Shown one piece after another: positions 1 through 11,195 of a stretch of DNA of 64,000 nucleotides. Position numbers and translations under genes: made by a program. Numbering within the stretch: the first letter of the stretch is position 1; each line of letters begins with the position of its first letter. Below the pieces are notes generated by a model. The model was not told the origin of the DNA. It searched no databases and was given only the letters and a program-made list of their open reading frames with translations. Origin of the DNA: Aldrovandia affinis (Eukaryota > Chordata > Actinopteri > Notacanthiformes > Halosauridae); assembly GCA_029706075.1 (NCBI GenBank), contig JAINUG010000086.1:2417060-2481059 (forward strand), given 5' to 3'.

Positions 1-338
1 AAAGGCGTGGGAGACCGAGGAGAAGAAAATAAAGAAAGAAAGAAAAAGCGAAGTAAAAGGAAACCGGGAACTGGAAAGGTTCCGGTTAGCCTATTGTTTG
101 ATAGTTTTGTTGTGTTTTAAGTTTATGGGTTTTGTGTCCCGAACCCGTGAGGGCGACGGACAGATTTCATTTTGTTTATTTGTTTAAAATAACTCCCGGG
201 TCTAGTTCTCTGCCCGTGTCGGGATCAGAGAACATTTCCCAAAGAAAGTAATAAAGAATCCGGTCCGTAGACCGAAAACTCCACCCCTGTTTCCAGACTG
301 CTCTATTCCGTCCGGGGATTGTCATGTGGCGCGTGACA
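1..338 (+). mobile_element. LTR of a retroelement, 3' portion (truncated by window edge), family A
   Basis: The segment is homologous, in opposite orientation, to the complete solo LTR at 10592-11195. It has the same GAAA-rich tract, the CTGCCCGTGTCGGGATCAGA block, the AATAAAGAATCCGGTCCG polyadenylation-like block, and a terminal GCGTGACA ending at 338. The 5' end lies before the window. The purine tract is only about 20 bp here, against about 200 bp in the sister copy. No internal retroelement genes follow it. Confidence 0.8.
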
Positions 339-354
339 CATGGAAATCAGTTAA

Positions 355-600
355 GTCTGTGATCCAACAGATGCAGCAAACTACAGACCCATCAGCATCC
401 TTCCTATCATTTCTAAGGTGGCAGAAAATGTGATTACAGACTAACTGATAGCCCACTTGAATTCAAGATCTCCCTCACTCCATCCCATGTGGTGTCACAC
501 GTTAAGTACTTAGGAATTATCATTGACACAAATCTTTTGTTTAAGAAACATGGAAAAAAACGGTCTCCAACACAGTACAACGCAACCTGAATTTTAGATC
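355..600 (+). pseudogene. LINE reverse-transcriptase remnant with the catalytic core deleted
   Basis: From 361 the plus strand reads NYRPISILPIISKVAE, the conserved RT segment of many fish LINEs. About 100 bases later it reads SHVVSHVKYLGIIIDTNL, the segment normally some 200 residues further on. The palm domain that should lie between them is missing and there are stops, so this is a short, internally deleted, non-functional copy. Confidence 0.6.
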
Positions 601-639
601 TATATAAAACCATATGTCTATAGATGTGGCACAATTATA

Positions 640-2570
640 CATGCACTAAATGATTGTATCACATATATGAATCGTATTTTATTACTAGCTGGTCTCAGAG
701 TAACTACAATGAGAATAATCTATGCAATATACTAATAAACCCTAAAAACACTGGATAGAAAACCAACCTACAAGCTACCACCATTGTAATATAATTTATT
801 GACCTGGATATATTTAGTTTCAATACTCAATAAAGAAAGAAATATTTAGTGTTTTTCATAAAAGGATGCTCAAATGCACTAAGACAATTTCATGGGAAAA
901 AGGCATATAAACAAATAAATAAATAAATACATGAGAGAAAAAAAATCTGTTGTGCATCCTGCATCAACATCAAAGAGCACAAAGGACAACACAAAGTATT
1001 TTTTCTTATTTTTCTCCCAAGGTCCCCAGGTGTCATCAGTGACAGGACTAAAACGCACATGTATTCACTTTAGTGAGTTTGGAGAGACAACGGCACACAC
1101 CTGGGAGGATCCGCTAATGAGAGGAGTCATTCCAGGGCTCTGCTTACCTGACGACAAGCATCAGGAGAGAACGCCCCCAGAAACCATCCAGTCTTAACAC
1201 AATCCTCTCACCATTAACCCTTCCCCAGCTGTGAGCTTCAAAATCAAGACACGAAGCAGCCCTTTTTTCTCAAAGTGCTCAAGTTAGCGTTTATTTAGAA
1301 TTCTCATATACAACCGTCTAATTAAAATAGCTGTGACCCCAACTGTAGTGATTTGAAAAGTCATGTTTTTAAAAATGACATGAATGGTACTTTTCTGCTT
1401 GACCCCATAAAACATTTAAAAAAAAAAAAAAAAAAAAAGTATAATAATGATTTAAAACACTCTCTGTGACGATGTGGGGAAACTGGAGATATAACTAAAA
1501 AGCCTGATTGGACATTTGGTTGAATTCCATTTAGATCACTCCTTGTATTTATTCAAATGATTACAGTAAAAATAAATCACAAAGTAACTTGAGACAGCAA
1601 ATACTGATCTCACCACCACAAATAATGTCAGGACAGGAGAGAGTATCTGGTAGCAAATTAGATGTATAACTCACAGTCCTGCTTGAGATACACGCAGTAC
1701 AAAAAAACAAGTTTCTCCCTCTGTTTCTGAGAAAGGTATTTATTATCTGCCTATGATGGTTCTGGGAGCAATGTTTTTTTCTTATTAAATATACTCTCAC
1801 AGATATTGTTTACACAAGAAGAGAAAATTTGCATTCCTGTTTTGATAACACCCAAATCTATGTATCAATGAAAGCAGATGAAGGTCTACTGGTCAAAAAA
1901 ATTAATAATATGCCAATGAGATTTTAAGAACTGGATGACATCCAGGTTTTTGCTGCTTGACCTAGATCATGTTGACCTAGATTATTGCAAAACAGAGATC
2001 ATGTTCTGATAAGCTAAAAACCTTTTTCCTGATGAAAGTAAATACTATACAATAAATTATTGTATTTTCCAAATGTTTAGTTTTATCTTGAAATACTGTA
2101 GGAATGCAGAAGTTGAATGATTTTTTTTGGCATGTTATTATGAGTTAAGCATTCTTGTGTCACTGTTATTTTATTTAAAGAGGAAATACATTCATTTAAA
2201 AAATAATCTAGTTGCAAACAGAATGTGAGGTACAATGCATTTTTTCACATGGGTGAGATTATAATCTTGTAATGAGAACTTCCATCACTTCCAAAGTGAG
2301 AAAAATAAAAACTGAAAACAGAAACTTAATTTTGATCGAAATACTGACCAATGTATAATTTTGTAGCATGCTCTACGGCCTTCTTCAACATTCTTCCTTG
2401 ACATTGACTTACAAATAAATGCTAAAGTGTTCTTTTTTTTCCTAACACAGTTGTCTCAAACTCAACAATTACCAACATTAACTTGCCAAACTGGGTTTGT
2501 GACAAAACAAACTTGCAATTTCTAATTCACAGTTTAGTCAGTTTAAACTAGCAACAATCACATCAAAAGG
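640..2570. other. Unassigned AT-rich intronic sequence
   Basis: No coding exon, transposon end or RNA gene was recognised. Short simple runs occur (AAAT repeats near 915, a 21-A run at 1418-1438). The open frames here are short and have no family signature. Confidence 0.5.
1418..1438. repeat. Poly(A) run
   Basis: Twenty-one consecutive A residues. It could be the decayed tail of a retroposed copy, but nothing upstream is recognisable as one. Confidence 0.9.
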
Positions 2571-2574
2571 TGAA

Positions 2575-3085
2575 AACATCAATATGATTTGACTACGGTA
2601 TGGTGCTTTGTAGAGCTCTCAATGGACCGTTCTTGATTAAACTACGTGCTCACGCCCTCGATTCAAATTGGAAGTCAACTGATTCAGAGTTGCTCATGGA
2701 CATCACGACCTAGGAGTATGTGCTTCCGACCACAGTTGCCCTTTGTTGATGATCTCCTTCCCTCCTCAGACCTCGATGCTGAAATCACCTTAGATACTGG
2801 GCCTCAGCAAGTTGAAATAGCAGCAAATTGAGCTGTCTTCATCACTGAAGCTAAATGTATGAAAGCCAAATGTGTCCTAACATTCACCCCTCTTTTGTAG
2901 TCACTTCAAGCCATACTAGCAATAATTAAAGGCAACCGGGCCTTCCCAGCATTTTTGTACATGACCCAGAGCATGCTGGGATGTTAATAGCTTGATTAAC
3001 TCAGGAACAACACCTGTGTGGAAGCAACTGCTATCAATGTACTTTGTGTTCTACATTCACCAATGTGTTCCCACCTATTTGGTCA
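2575..3085. mobile_element. Tc1/mariner relic related to the MITE at 12535-12845
   Basis: Two blocks match the element at 12535-12845: 2580-2690 (ATATGATTTGACTACGG..., TTGATTAAACT, CTCACGCCCT) and 2990-3100 (TTGATTAACTCAGGAACA, ACACCTGTGTGGAAGCA). The TTAACTCAGGAACACACCTG block also occurs, reverse-complemented, in the Tc1 relic at 55302. The terminal repeats are decayed and no target duplication could be read. Confidence 0.55.
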
Positions 3086-3229
3086 ATTTCTCAATGTCCA
3101 GTCTCCTAGCAGTATATCTACGGAATGATAAGAATAACTACAGTAAAACACACAACATCACGAAACACATAATTACAAATCCACCTATATAGGCATCGAC
3201 CATTAAAACACTATTATTTGCTTACTATT

Positions 3230-3990
3230 GCAAGCAAACACTGTGACTTTATGGGGCCACTGAGACCATGGTAGGGGACATCTGTTACACGTGGGACACC
3301 AGCTGATCCTCCCTGCCTCAGGGAGAGCACCTCTACAGCTCTGCTTGGTAACTTGAAAATGCTGAGTGAGTATACCAGACCACCGCACAGCGTGGCAGCG
3401 TGGCAAGAACGTCAGCACAGTGCATCTGATAGACAGACAGACCTTTGCTGCTGGCCGTTCCCCGTGCAGGGAAGCATCCGGCCCCCACCATAAACAGCTG
3501 ATACCCAGTCACCCTCAAAGGGTCATCAAGGACCTACCCACTCAGGGATTCCAGGCCGAGGGGCATTCACAGGGGCAAATTGGAGGAAGACCATTCGAGA
3601 GCTCCAAGCAATGGCAAGGGACACTGGAGTGCAGATGTCCCGGCCATCTGGAGAGGAGACGGCGGAGTGATGGCGGGGGACAGCGTAGCAGGGAGCTACC
3701 CGCACGCCCAGAGCCCCAGCACCGAAACCCAGAGAGCAAGCGGAGCGATGCCGCAGGCCCATTCCATGCACAGATTGAAAAAGATAGAGAGCGGAATCTC
3801 AAGAGTGACGGAGAGGAGGCGGATCAATCCGGGGAGGCCAGCCGATGTCAATCCAGCAGGGATGTGCACACAATTGTGTCCCTCCGAGGGATGGTTACAT
3901 GACTGAAAGTGGAAAATCTGCCAGAGTGTGGGGACGTGTAAACACAGTTGCGTCTTATCCTTTTCAGGGTCAGAGTGCACAGAATAAGAA
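3230..3990. other. GC-rich block with an unrecognised 178-codon open frame
   Basis: This stretch is markedly richer in G+C than its surroundings and holds a plus-strand frame of 178 codons (3366-3902), with overlapping frames of 60-108 codons on both strands. The predicted peptide is basic and polar with no motif I know. Long frames on both strands are expected where GC is high and stop codons are rare, so coding is not supported. It may be a decayed mobile element or a small CpG-rich insert. Confidence 0.35.
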
Positions 3991-3999
3991 GGCAGTCAC

Positions 4000-5355
4000 T
4001 GCATTCAAATGGAGCACCTTTTTCATGTAATACAAAAATGTATCCTTACATGCAATACGGTTTGGAAAAGGAAGCAGCAAGGATCGAATAATACAGACTG
4101 AATATAACATACCAGAACACTCCCCCGAGAAGAAAATAAATCCTCCACATAGTCTCACGTAGTTGAACACCTACATAATTGAATATAGATGGCAGCCAAA
4201 CCCCAATGGCACATCTCTCATAGGATTCAAATTATAAAAATCAAAAATGACATAATTCTTTTCGATCTGACATGCTCTCTCTTCTGTGTAACCAAGTGTC
4301 AGTTCATCCAAGACTATTTAAGTCTTCAAAGCAGATGTCTGTATCTATTTAGTGACAAAGGCAACCTAATAATAGTGACGTTTTCAAAGGGTTTTCAAGC
4401 TCAAAACAAATCTGAGGTAGGTATACAGCAGTGAAAATGTAACATAATGGCAAGCTCTCACATATTTCTTCTTGTGCATTTCTTACATATCACAGAAATA
4501 AACCAAAGTGGGATAAACCATGGAAATGAGCTTAGGGGTAGAATTTACAGTGAATAGCAGTGTTGCTTTCTTCTTTTTAAAATACTTGTCAGCAGTGATA
4601 ATTTCCTTTGACAGGTTCACTTTGATCTGACCCATCAAAATCTGTGAGCATTTTGTTTGCACGTACAATGTGATATGAAAATCACATCTGTTACTAATGC
4701 TGAGAACATCTAATTTCAGATTTCGGCAATATCACGGGTGCCACAATTATAGGAAAAATATTTAAAACTGGTTTTGAGTTAAAAGTTTTGCTTGAAGCCC
4801 ATCAATCATTCTCTGAATTTGAATCACCTGGTCAACAATGTGCTGTCAAAATGTTGTTTGCTTTTTTTTGGTTTTATGCTTACTTTTTTATTTTCGTTTT
4901 TTTGTTGTTTAATTCTTATAAGCTTTTTTTGTTTATACATTCCTCCGAAACAAAATTGAAGCAACATAAAAGGGGTTAAATTCAAGATAAAATAGTGGCT
5001 AAGGTTACTCATTCTTTTTCTGTAAGCTGGGAGATTCATATGAAGGTGAATCTCTCTCCATTGAAAATAATCAATGAAAGTTCTCCAACTCTCCCCTCAA
5101 CTGAATTCAAATAATCTGGTTCCATGATGGAACAAAAGCATTCTCTGTTTGAAGCCAAATTCTCTACTCCAAATATATTCACTTTGTATTTTCTTTCTAA
5201 ACTGATGAGAATATACATTGAACCCTGTATATGCAAAGACCTACATTTCATCATAAACCTATGGATGTCGGGTGGTGGGGTGTTGAAAAGTTCTCACCTC
5301 ATATCAACTTTGGAGTAGGCACAGTTCAATGTATCCAAAATTCATATGGCAAATA
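4000..5355. other. Unassigned intronic sequence
   Basis: AT-rich with T-rich runs near 4860-4935. No exon, repeat end or RNA gene was recognised. Confidence 0.5.
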
Positions 5356-5359
5356 ATCC

Positions 5360-5469
5360 ATGAGCATTGAGGATACCTTATAAATTATGGCTGTTGAGAA
5401 CATAAGAATACATAATGAGCATTGAGGATACCTTATAAATTATGGCTGTTGAGAACATAAGAATACATA
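5360..5469. repeat. Tandem 55-bp duplication at a LINE 3' end
   Basis: Two consecutive identical 55-bp units (5360-5414 and 5415-5469), beginning ATGAGCATTGAGGATACC and ending AAGAATACATA. They sit at the junction between flanking DNA and the minus-strand LINE that follows. Confidence 0.9.
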
Positions 5470-6895
5470 ATGACGAGAACGGGCCGTTCGGCCCATCTAG
5501 GCTTGTCATGTCCTAATCTAAAGAGTATCTAGTACTACATCTAGCCCAAGTGTTTCTGCCTCTACTACCCGACCTGGGAAGCTGTTCCAGGCATTGACAA
5601 CTCTCTGTGTAAAGAAACCTCTTTACACAGAGTCATTTTCAAATTGAACACCTACTAACTTTTCTCCTCCCATAAAATACTCCTGTCTAATGTTTTTATT
5701 TCCCACATGCATAACTTTACATTTAGCAATATTGAATGTCATCTGCCATGTATCTGCCCATTTTTGGATTTTGATTAAATCATCTTGGATTACTTTAGTC
5801 GATTCCAAACTGTTTGCCAAACCCCCAAGTTTAGTATCATCTGCAAATTTAACTATTTTGCTACTAACGTCCATATCAAGATCATTTATGTAAATAAGGA
5901 AGAGCAAATGTCCCAGCACCGATCCCTGCGGGACACCACTGCCCACAGCACCGAGGTCAGATATGGCCCCACCGACTGTTACTCTTTGTATTTGCCCTTG
6001 CAGCCAATTATGAACCCACTCTGAAACTACTCCTGCAATTCCTACTGAATTCATTTGAGCAATGAGCCTCTCATGTGGTACCTTGTCAAATGCTTTCTGA
6101 AAGTCCAAATATATAATATCATAAGCCTGGTTCAGGTCAACACACTTTGTAGCCTCTTCAAAAAAGTCCAGGAGGTTTGTTAGGCATGACCTCCCTTTGA
6201 GAAAACCATGTTGGCTCTCCCTTAAAATACTATTATTTTTCAAGAATGATTCCAACGTATCCCTAATAATACATTCCAGCATTTTACAAGCGATAGAATA
6301 GAATAGAATAGAATAGAATAGCCTTTATTAATCCCGGGGAAATTTGGATGCAAGTTAAACTGACAGGCTTATAGTTCCCTGGGTCAGTACGGTCCCCCTT
6401 CTTATATATTGGAATTATACTACCCTGCTTCCAGTCATCTGGTATTTCTCCAGTGATTACGGATTGAATTAAAATATCTGTCAATGGTTTATATATAATT
6501 TCCCCAAGTTCTGTGAGTACTCTGGGATATATGCCATCCGGGTCTGCTGCCTTATCTGTCTTAAGTTTTTGTAGTTTTTGTAGTACTTCTACGTCCCTTA
6601 TCTCAAAGTCCCCCAAAACATTCTGTACCTTGTCTATACATTTAGGCATATTTATAACCTCTTCTCTAGTAAAGCTCTCAACAAAGTAACTGTTTAGTGT
6701 GTTAGCAATATCCTTATTATTATAAACCAAAGTTCCTTCCTTATTCTTAATGCACTTAACCTCCTCCTTAACTTTCCTTTTTCTACTACAATATTGAAAA
6801 AACTTCTTAGGATTACTTTTTGCATCTTGGGAAATTTTAATTTCAAACCGCCTTTTAGCTTATCTTATTTCCTTTTTAGCCTTAGCATGTATTTA
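5470..6895 (-). pseudogene. CR1-like LINE fragment with reverse transcriptase, broken
   Basis: Read on the minus strand from 6895: a linker (KNPKKFFQYCSRKRKVKEEV), then IANTLNSYFVESFT, KAADPDGIYP, IPDDWKQGSIIPIYKKGD, NYKPVSLTC, then after an insertion QHGFLKGRSC, YLDFQKAFDKVPHERLI, GVPQGSVLG and FADDTKLGG (FADD at 5847-5836) and WADTWQMTFN. This is the palm and thumb of a non-LTR reverse transcriptase of the CR1/Rex1-like group. The 3' untranslated end carries GGGCCGTTCGGCCCATCTAG, which recurs at 30985-31133. The endonuclease half is absent (5' truncation), and an inserted repeat at 6292-6347 breaks the frame, so it is dead. Confidence 0.85.
6292..6347 (-). repeat. Short (TATTC)n-tailed retroposon 3' end inserted in the LINE
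   Basis: The plus strand shows five or six GAATA units followed by GCCTTTATTAATCCCGGGGA. It interrupts the LINE frame between NYKPVSLTC and the downstream RT. Minus-strand reading gives CCCGGGATTAATAAAGGC followed by TATTC repeats, which looks like the extreme 3' tail of another LINE or SINE. Confidence 0.6.
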
Positions 6896-7344
6896 TGTGT
6901 TCCATAACTTTGTGCTGAAACATATTTTAACACAGTGCAGGTATGGCTTTGTTTGGTTTTTCACAAATGTTTAAACTTCAATGACCAGGGGCCGTATTCA
7001 CAAATAATTTTATGTTACCACTAGGAGTACTCCTAAATCGCACTAAAACCTTTTAGTTAGGAGTCCCACCTTAAAACCTATTCACAAAGCTGCAAAGACA
7101 AACTCATACTAAGGAAGTCCTAGAATTTTCAAGCTAAGAGTGAGGGCAGGGTTGACGTCGTTGCTATGGATGACGTTGTTTCTCATGAACGAGCTTACTC
7201 AGAATGCCCACAGCGATTGGCTGATATAGGGGATGGGTCTCTGCCCGCGATTTCAACCTAGAAAATAAATTATATGCTACTGTAAAGGGGTATGTAGGCC
7301 TACCTGTTCCTGTTATATTCTAGTGGTGTAACGTATCGCAGCGG

Positions 7345-7547
7345 ATCATTCAATATCTCCAAAGTGTTGACGCGATTGGGATGACGATTGGGTTTGAGAG
7401 CTAAAAACAGCTCCTAAGTCCAGGAGAAGTTAGAAGCAGTCAAGAGGACTTCTAAGTCGCTAAAGACCTACTTACAGTGATCCGAAAATCTGCTGCTGCC
7501 GGCAATCGTTGTCGCAATCGCGTCAACACTGGAGATATTGAATGATA
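7345..7547. repeat. Nested inverted repeat (~46-bp arms) inside the long-TIR element
   Basis: 7345-7390 (ATCATTCAATATCTCC..., TGTTGACGCGATTG) is repeated in reverse complement at 7502-7547 with a few mismatches and about 110 bp between. It lies just inside the left arm of the surrounding element. Confidence 0.8.
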
Positions 7548-8062
7548 CAGAGCTCATAAAAAGGTACCGCCTCAATCGCGAGGGTATTATATATATAATA
7601 TTATATATATTATATATAGATACCCGCTGATTGTTTACGAGATGCAGACATGTAACCAATTGACTAGTCAGTATTCTTGGTTTCATGTTAAATCAGTGAC
7701 ACGTAGCCTACATTTGTATTTTAGAATCTTTATTAGAATATAATAGGGGTGCATCGGATCATTTTTCGGATCAGCAAAAAAAATAATAACGGGGGCCAAA
7801 GGCGCATTTCCACCAAAAATGACCAGGAACTATTCTCAAGGAATTGAATGAATGATCATTTCAGTTTTTCAATTTAAGTTATTTCACTAAATCTTTATTC
7901 GAAAATTTCACAAAATACATTTTTAGATTCAGTACGCCTTAGGCGATTTAACTAGGGTGGTTTTATGCCTGAATTAATTTAATAAAAAATGAGAAGATCG
8001 CTAATGTTTCAATTTTATTTAATTTGGTTGCGTTTCTAAAAACCTGCCTCCCAGAAAGGCAT

Positions 8063-8518
8063 TGTGGAGGAAGAAATTTGTATCGAGTTGGGATGCTAGA
8101 CCACATCCACAGAGGTGGACAGTAGACACTAATTAATTCAGTGTGACGCTGCAGCGCAACAGAAGTCAGAGACAAAAGGCTTTTCGCGCCACAACTTCAA
8201 AGGAACAGTTGTTCATTCCCACGGCAGGAAACCTCCTTCCCATTGGTTTAAGACCCTGGGAGGGCTGTTCTAACAACCTGTTATATCTTCATGTTAGCCC
8301 ATAGCTCCATTTACCTGTAAGTTAACGCCCGGTTACTTCCCCCTTGTGATTGTTCCCTCCCCTTCCGTTGTGTTCGATATAAATATCCATTTGAATTTGA
8401 AGGCGGGAGGTTCGCTGTCCTGCGTGACACGGATCTCCGTGCAGCTGCTCGTAATTAAAGCTTTAATACTGTTTAAAGGAATTCTCTCTGATCCTGCTGA
8501 GTTTTAATTTCCACGACA
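8063..8518 (+). mobile_element. Solo LTR (family B), inserted in the long-TIR element
   Basis: Starts TGTGGAGGAAG and ends TTCCACGACA, flanked by GCAT on both sides (8059-8062 and 8519-8522), so TG...CA ends with a 4-bp target duplication. Inside are a TATA-like GATATAAATATCC near 8380 and an ATTAAA polyadenylation-like signal near 8454, in the order expected of U3-R-U5. Without internal genes it is a solo LTR left by recombination between the two LTRs of a former element. It resembles an endogenous retrovirus class with 4-bp duplications, but LTRs alone do not fix the family. Confidence 0.6.
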
Positions 8519-9036
8519 GCATTTAGTATGAAAAACAAAGCAAACCAAAACATACATGGTTGTCTATCTCTTCACTGTAACTCTGCATCGAGATTTAGGG
8601 AATTGTTACTTTAAAACGTAACAGCGGCAGAAAAACTGTATTTCTCTATGATGGTTCAATTTAGCTATTAATCTGCAGATCATATGCGATCCGTTACACC
8701 ACTAGAATATAACAGGAACAGGTAGTCCTACATACCTTTTTACAGTAGCATATAATTTATTTGCTAGGTTTAAATCGTGGGCAGAGACCCATCCCCTATA
8801 TCAGCCAATCGCTGTGGGCATTCTGAGTAAGCTCGTTCATGAGAAACAACATCATCCATAGCAACGACGTCAACCCCACCCTCACTCTTAGCTTGAAAAT
8901 TCTAGGAATTCCTTAGTATGAGTTTGTCTTTGCAGCTTTGTGAATAGGTTTTAAGGTGGGACTCCTAACTAAAAGGTTTTAGTGCGATTTAGAAGTACTC
9001 CTAGTGGTAAGATAAAATTATTTGTGAATACGGCCC

Positions 9037-9385
9037 CAGGTGTCCACACTTTCAGCATTTAGGACTTCATTGATTTCAGCTGTCGACCTCAGTAAATCAG
9101 TAAGTCAATTATAAATGTAACTTATTTCAAAAGGAATCATCATGAGAATTATATGTTTGTGATAATGTATTGCGGATAAGTTGGTTGTTGAAAATAACTG
9201 CACGACAGTGTGATGCAACCCAGATGAGAAGCAGAGCGGTCGTATCAAACTGAAGTGGCGTTTTTTTTCAACAACAAATTTGTCCGTAGTACATTATCCT
9301 GCTTATACCATGGCTACTTGCCAAAGGAATTCATACAAAATTAGGTGAATTATGTTAAAAAATACATTTATTCACAAAACTAGAC
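9037..9385. other. Unassigned sequence between two mobile elements
   Basis: About 350 bp of AT-rich DNA. No gene, RNA or repeat end was recognised. Confidence 0.5.
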
Positions 9386-9854
9386 TGTGGAAGGCACTGG
9401 TCTGGACAGGGGAATCAGGGCGATTAACAGCCATGCCTTCTAGAAGGGCAGCCAGCACACACACCTGTGTGACATTTTGTTAATGTACCAGAGTGCTTAA
9501 ATCTGCTCTACTTTCTCAGTAGGTGGCTGGAACATGGGAGCTGAATACCGTCCGAGAGAGAACCCCCAAATGCAACTGGAAAGTAGCAAATGTCTGTCTG
9601 TGTGTAGCAAAGTGTTTTATAGTGAACTAATAGTGTTTGGCTCAAAAGGCTCTATTTTATTTCATTTGTTATTTTTATTTGTTTTTAGCCAAAGCCTGTG
9701 AGGGGGCCGGAATGTTTTCTTTCATTTGTATGGTGCCAGTTCTCTCTCTTTCTCACTGTGGGAGAGATTCAATTCTGATCCGCAGACTGAAAGATAAAAT
9801 CCCTGTGTCCTGCAGTTCTGTTCCAATCTGGGTTGTGTCGCACGGCCTGTGACA
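9386..9854 (+). mobile_element. Solo LTR, diverged member of family A
   Basis: Aligns by eye to the LTR at 10592-11195 read on its own strand. It shares the start TGTGGAAGGC, GCGATTA, a CTGCTCT block, AGTAGGTGGCTGGAACA, then a diverged middle and the end CGGCCTGTGACA. The GAAA/GGAA tract is missing. No clean target duplication could be read (TAGAC on the left, GACAT on the right). There are no internal genes. Confidence 0.65.
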
Positions 9855-10591
9855 GACATTTCATGAGGTAACATTACGTCAACTGAAAGAAAAAAAAATA
9901 CCAGCATCTGCACAGCTAGTTATCCTCTTGCCAGCTAGTGGCACTGGAGGAAAAGGCTGTAGCCGGGTCATCTTTCGCAACAAATTCAGGTACTATTTAT
10001 AAAAATGTAATTGAGCATTGCAGTTTATACTTAAGTTCATCATGGTGAAGGGGCATCTTTACCATCAGTGGGCAGGCTGGGAGCATCATCTGAGATGGAT
10101 GATGTTGGTTACGTTGCTTATTTAGAAGAATGCACTTCCGCTTCTACCATTCCAGCATTGTCTGTTAACTTGGCACTTGATCCCGATGATCCCAGAAGCC
10201 AGGAGGACCGGACACGGCTCCAAACTTTTCTCTCCTTTACCGATGGGGTCCAGTAACCCCGCAGGCTTCCCTCGCACCTGTGGCAAGTGGCTGACATAAT
10301 ATGCCTTGCTTCCAGACTGGCTTCAGAGAGCAGGTGGGCAGCAGTGCTCCAGAGGCTGTGGTTCATGTAGTGCCTGGAGGGCCCCACAGCTGATTTTCAG
10401 GAGCATAGTTTCCAGGAAGTTGCTCTCCATATGTTCTCGGGAGCACCACACGTCTCGCTCATTAAGGACGTTTTGTCCAGCTCTCAGGGGGTGAAGGTAA
10501 AAGCTGTGTGTCGGTGTGGCACAATGAACAAACTTTAAGACTTTGTACGGGGCACTTCGGGTCTGCTGGAACTGCAAACATAAAACCCCTG

Positions 10592-10814
10592 TGTCACACG
10601 CCACGTGACAATCCCTGTACGGAATAGAGCAGTCCGGAAACAGGGATGGAGTTTTCGGTCTACGGACCGGATTCTTTATTATTTATTTTTCAATGTTCTC
10701 TGATCCCGACACGGGCAGAGAACCAGACCGGGAGTTTTCAAAACAAATAAACAAAATTAAATACAACAACTATCAAACCATAACCGGAAACTTTCCAGTT
10801 CCCGTTTTACTTTG

Positions 10815-10875
<61 letters not shown>

Positions 10876-11195
10876 TTCCTTCCTTCCTTCCTTCCTTCCT
10901 TCCTTCCTTCCTTCCTTCCTTCCTTCCTTCCTTCCTTCCTTCCTTCCTTCCTTCCTTCCTTCCTTCCTTCCTTCCTTCCTTCCTTCCTTCCTTCCTTCCT
11001 TCCTTCTTTCTTTCTTTCTCCTTGGTCTCCCATGCCTTTTCTTTCTTGTTCCAGCCACCTACTGAAGAAAGCAGAGCAGTTTTCAAGCACACCGATGTGA
11101 TTAGAAACACCAGACCGGTGCATGCGTTGGCTGCTCTGCCAGTAGGCGTGGCCGCTAATCGCCTTGATCCGCTGCTGAGACCGACGCCTTCCACA
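10592..11195 (-). mobile_element. Complete solo LTR, family A, with 5-bp target duplication
   Basis: On the minus strand it starts TGTGGAAGGCGTCGG and ends GCGTGTGACA (604 bp). CCCTG (plus strand) flanks it on both sides, at 10587-10591 and 11196-11200: an exact 5-bp target duplication. It contains AATAAAGAATCCGGTCCG near the 3' end and a greatly expanded GAAA/GGAA microsatellite (10815-11019). It sits inside the Crypton pseudogene and so inserted after it. The same family lies at 1-338 and, diverged, at 9386-9854. Confidence 0.88.
10815..11019. repeat. Compound CTTT/CTTC microsatellite inside the LTR
   Basis: About 14 CTTT units, then about 33 CTTC units, then about 3 CTTT units, a pure pyrimidine strand of ~205 bp. 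It produces artefactual open frames in all phases. The orthologous site in the LTR copy at 1-338 has only a short GAAA tract, so the array expanded within the LTR. Confidence 0.95.

Larger units (their letters stand above)
6989..9036. mobile_element. DNA transposon-like element with ~360-bp terminal inverted repeats (Harbinger-like ends)
   Basis: The left arm (6989-~7348) and right arm (~8677-9036) are reverse complements over about 360 bp. The ends are GGGCCGTATTCACAAATAAT and its complement, flanked by CAG on both sides (6986-6988 and 9037-9039). A 5-bp reading, CCAGG, is equally possible because of the G run. GGGCCGTATTCAC ends with 3-bp duplications recall the PIF/Harbinger group, but no transposase is present, so the class is uncertain. 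The interior contains a second hairpin (7345-7547) and a solo LTR (8063-8518). The arms carry many small differences, so the copy is not recent. Confidence 0.75.

Noticed and set aside
338-10592. A single 10-kb element bounded by inverted LTRs as terminal inverted repeats
   Set aside because: The right LTR has its own exact CCCTG duplication immediately at both ends, so it inserted alone, and the DNA between is unrelated insertions.
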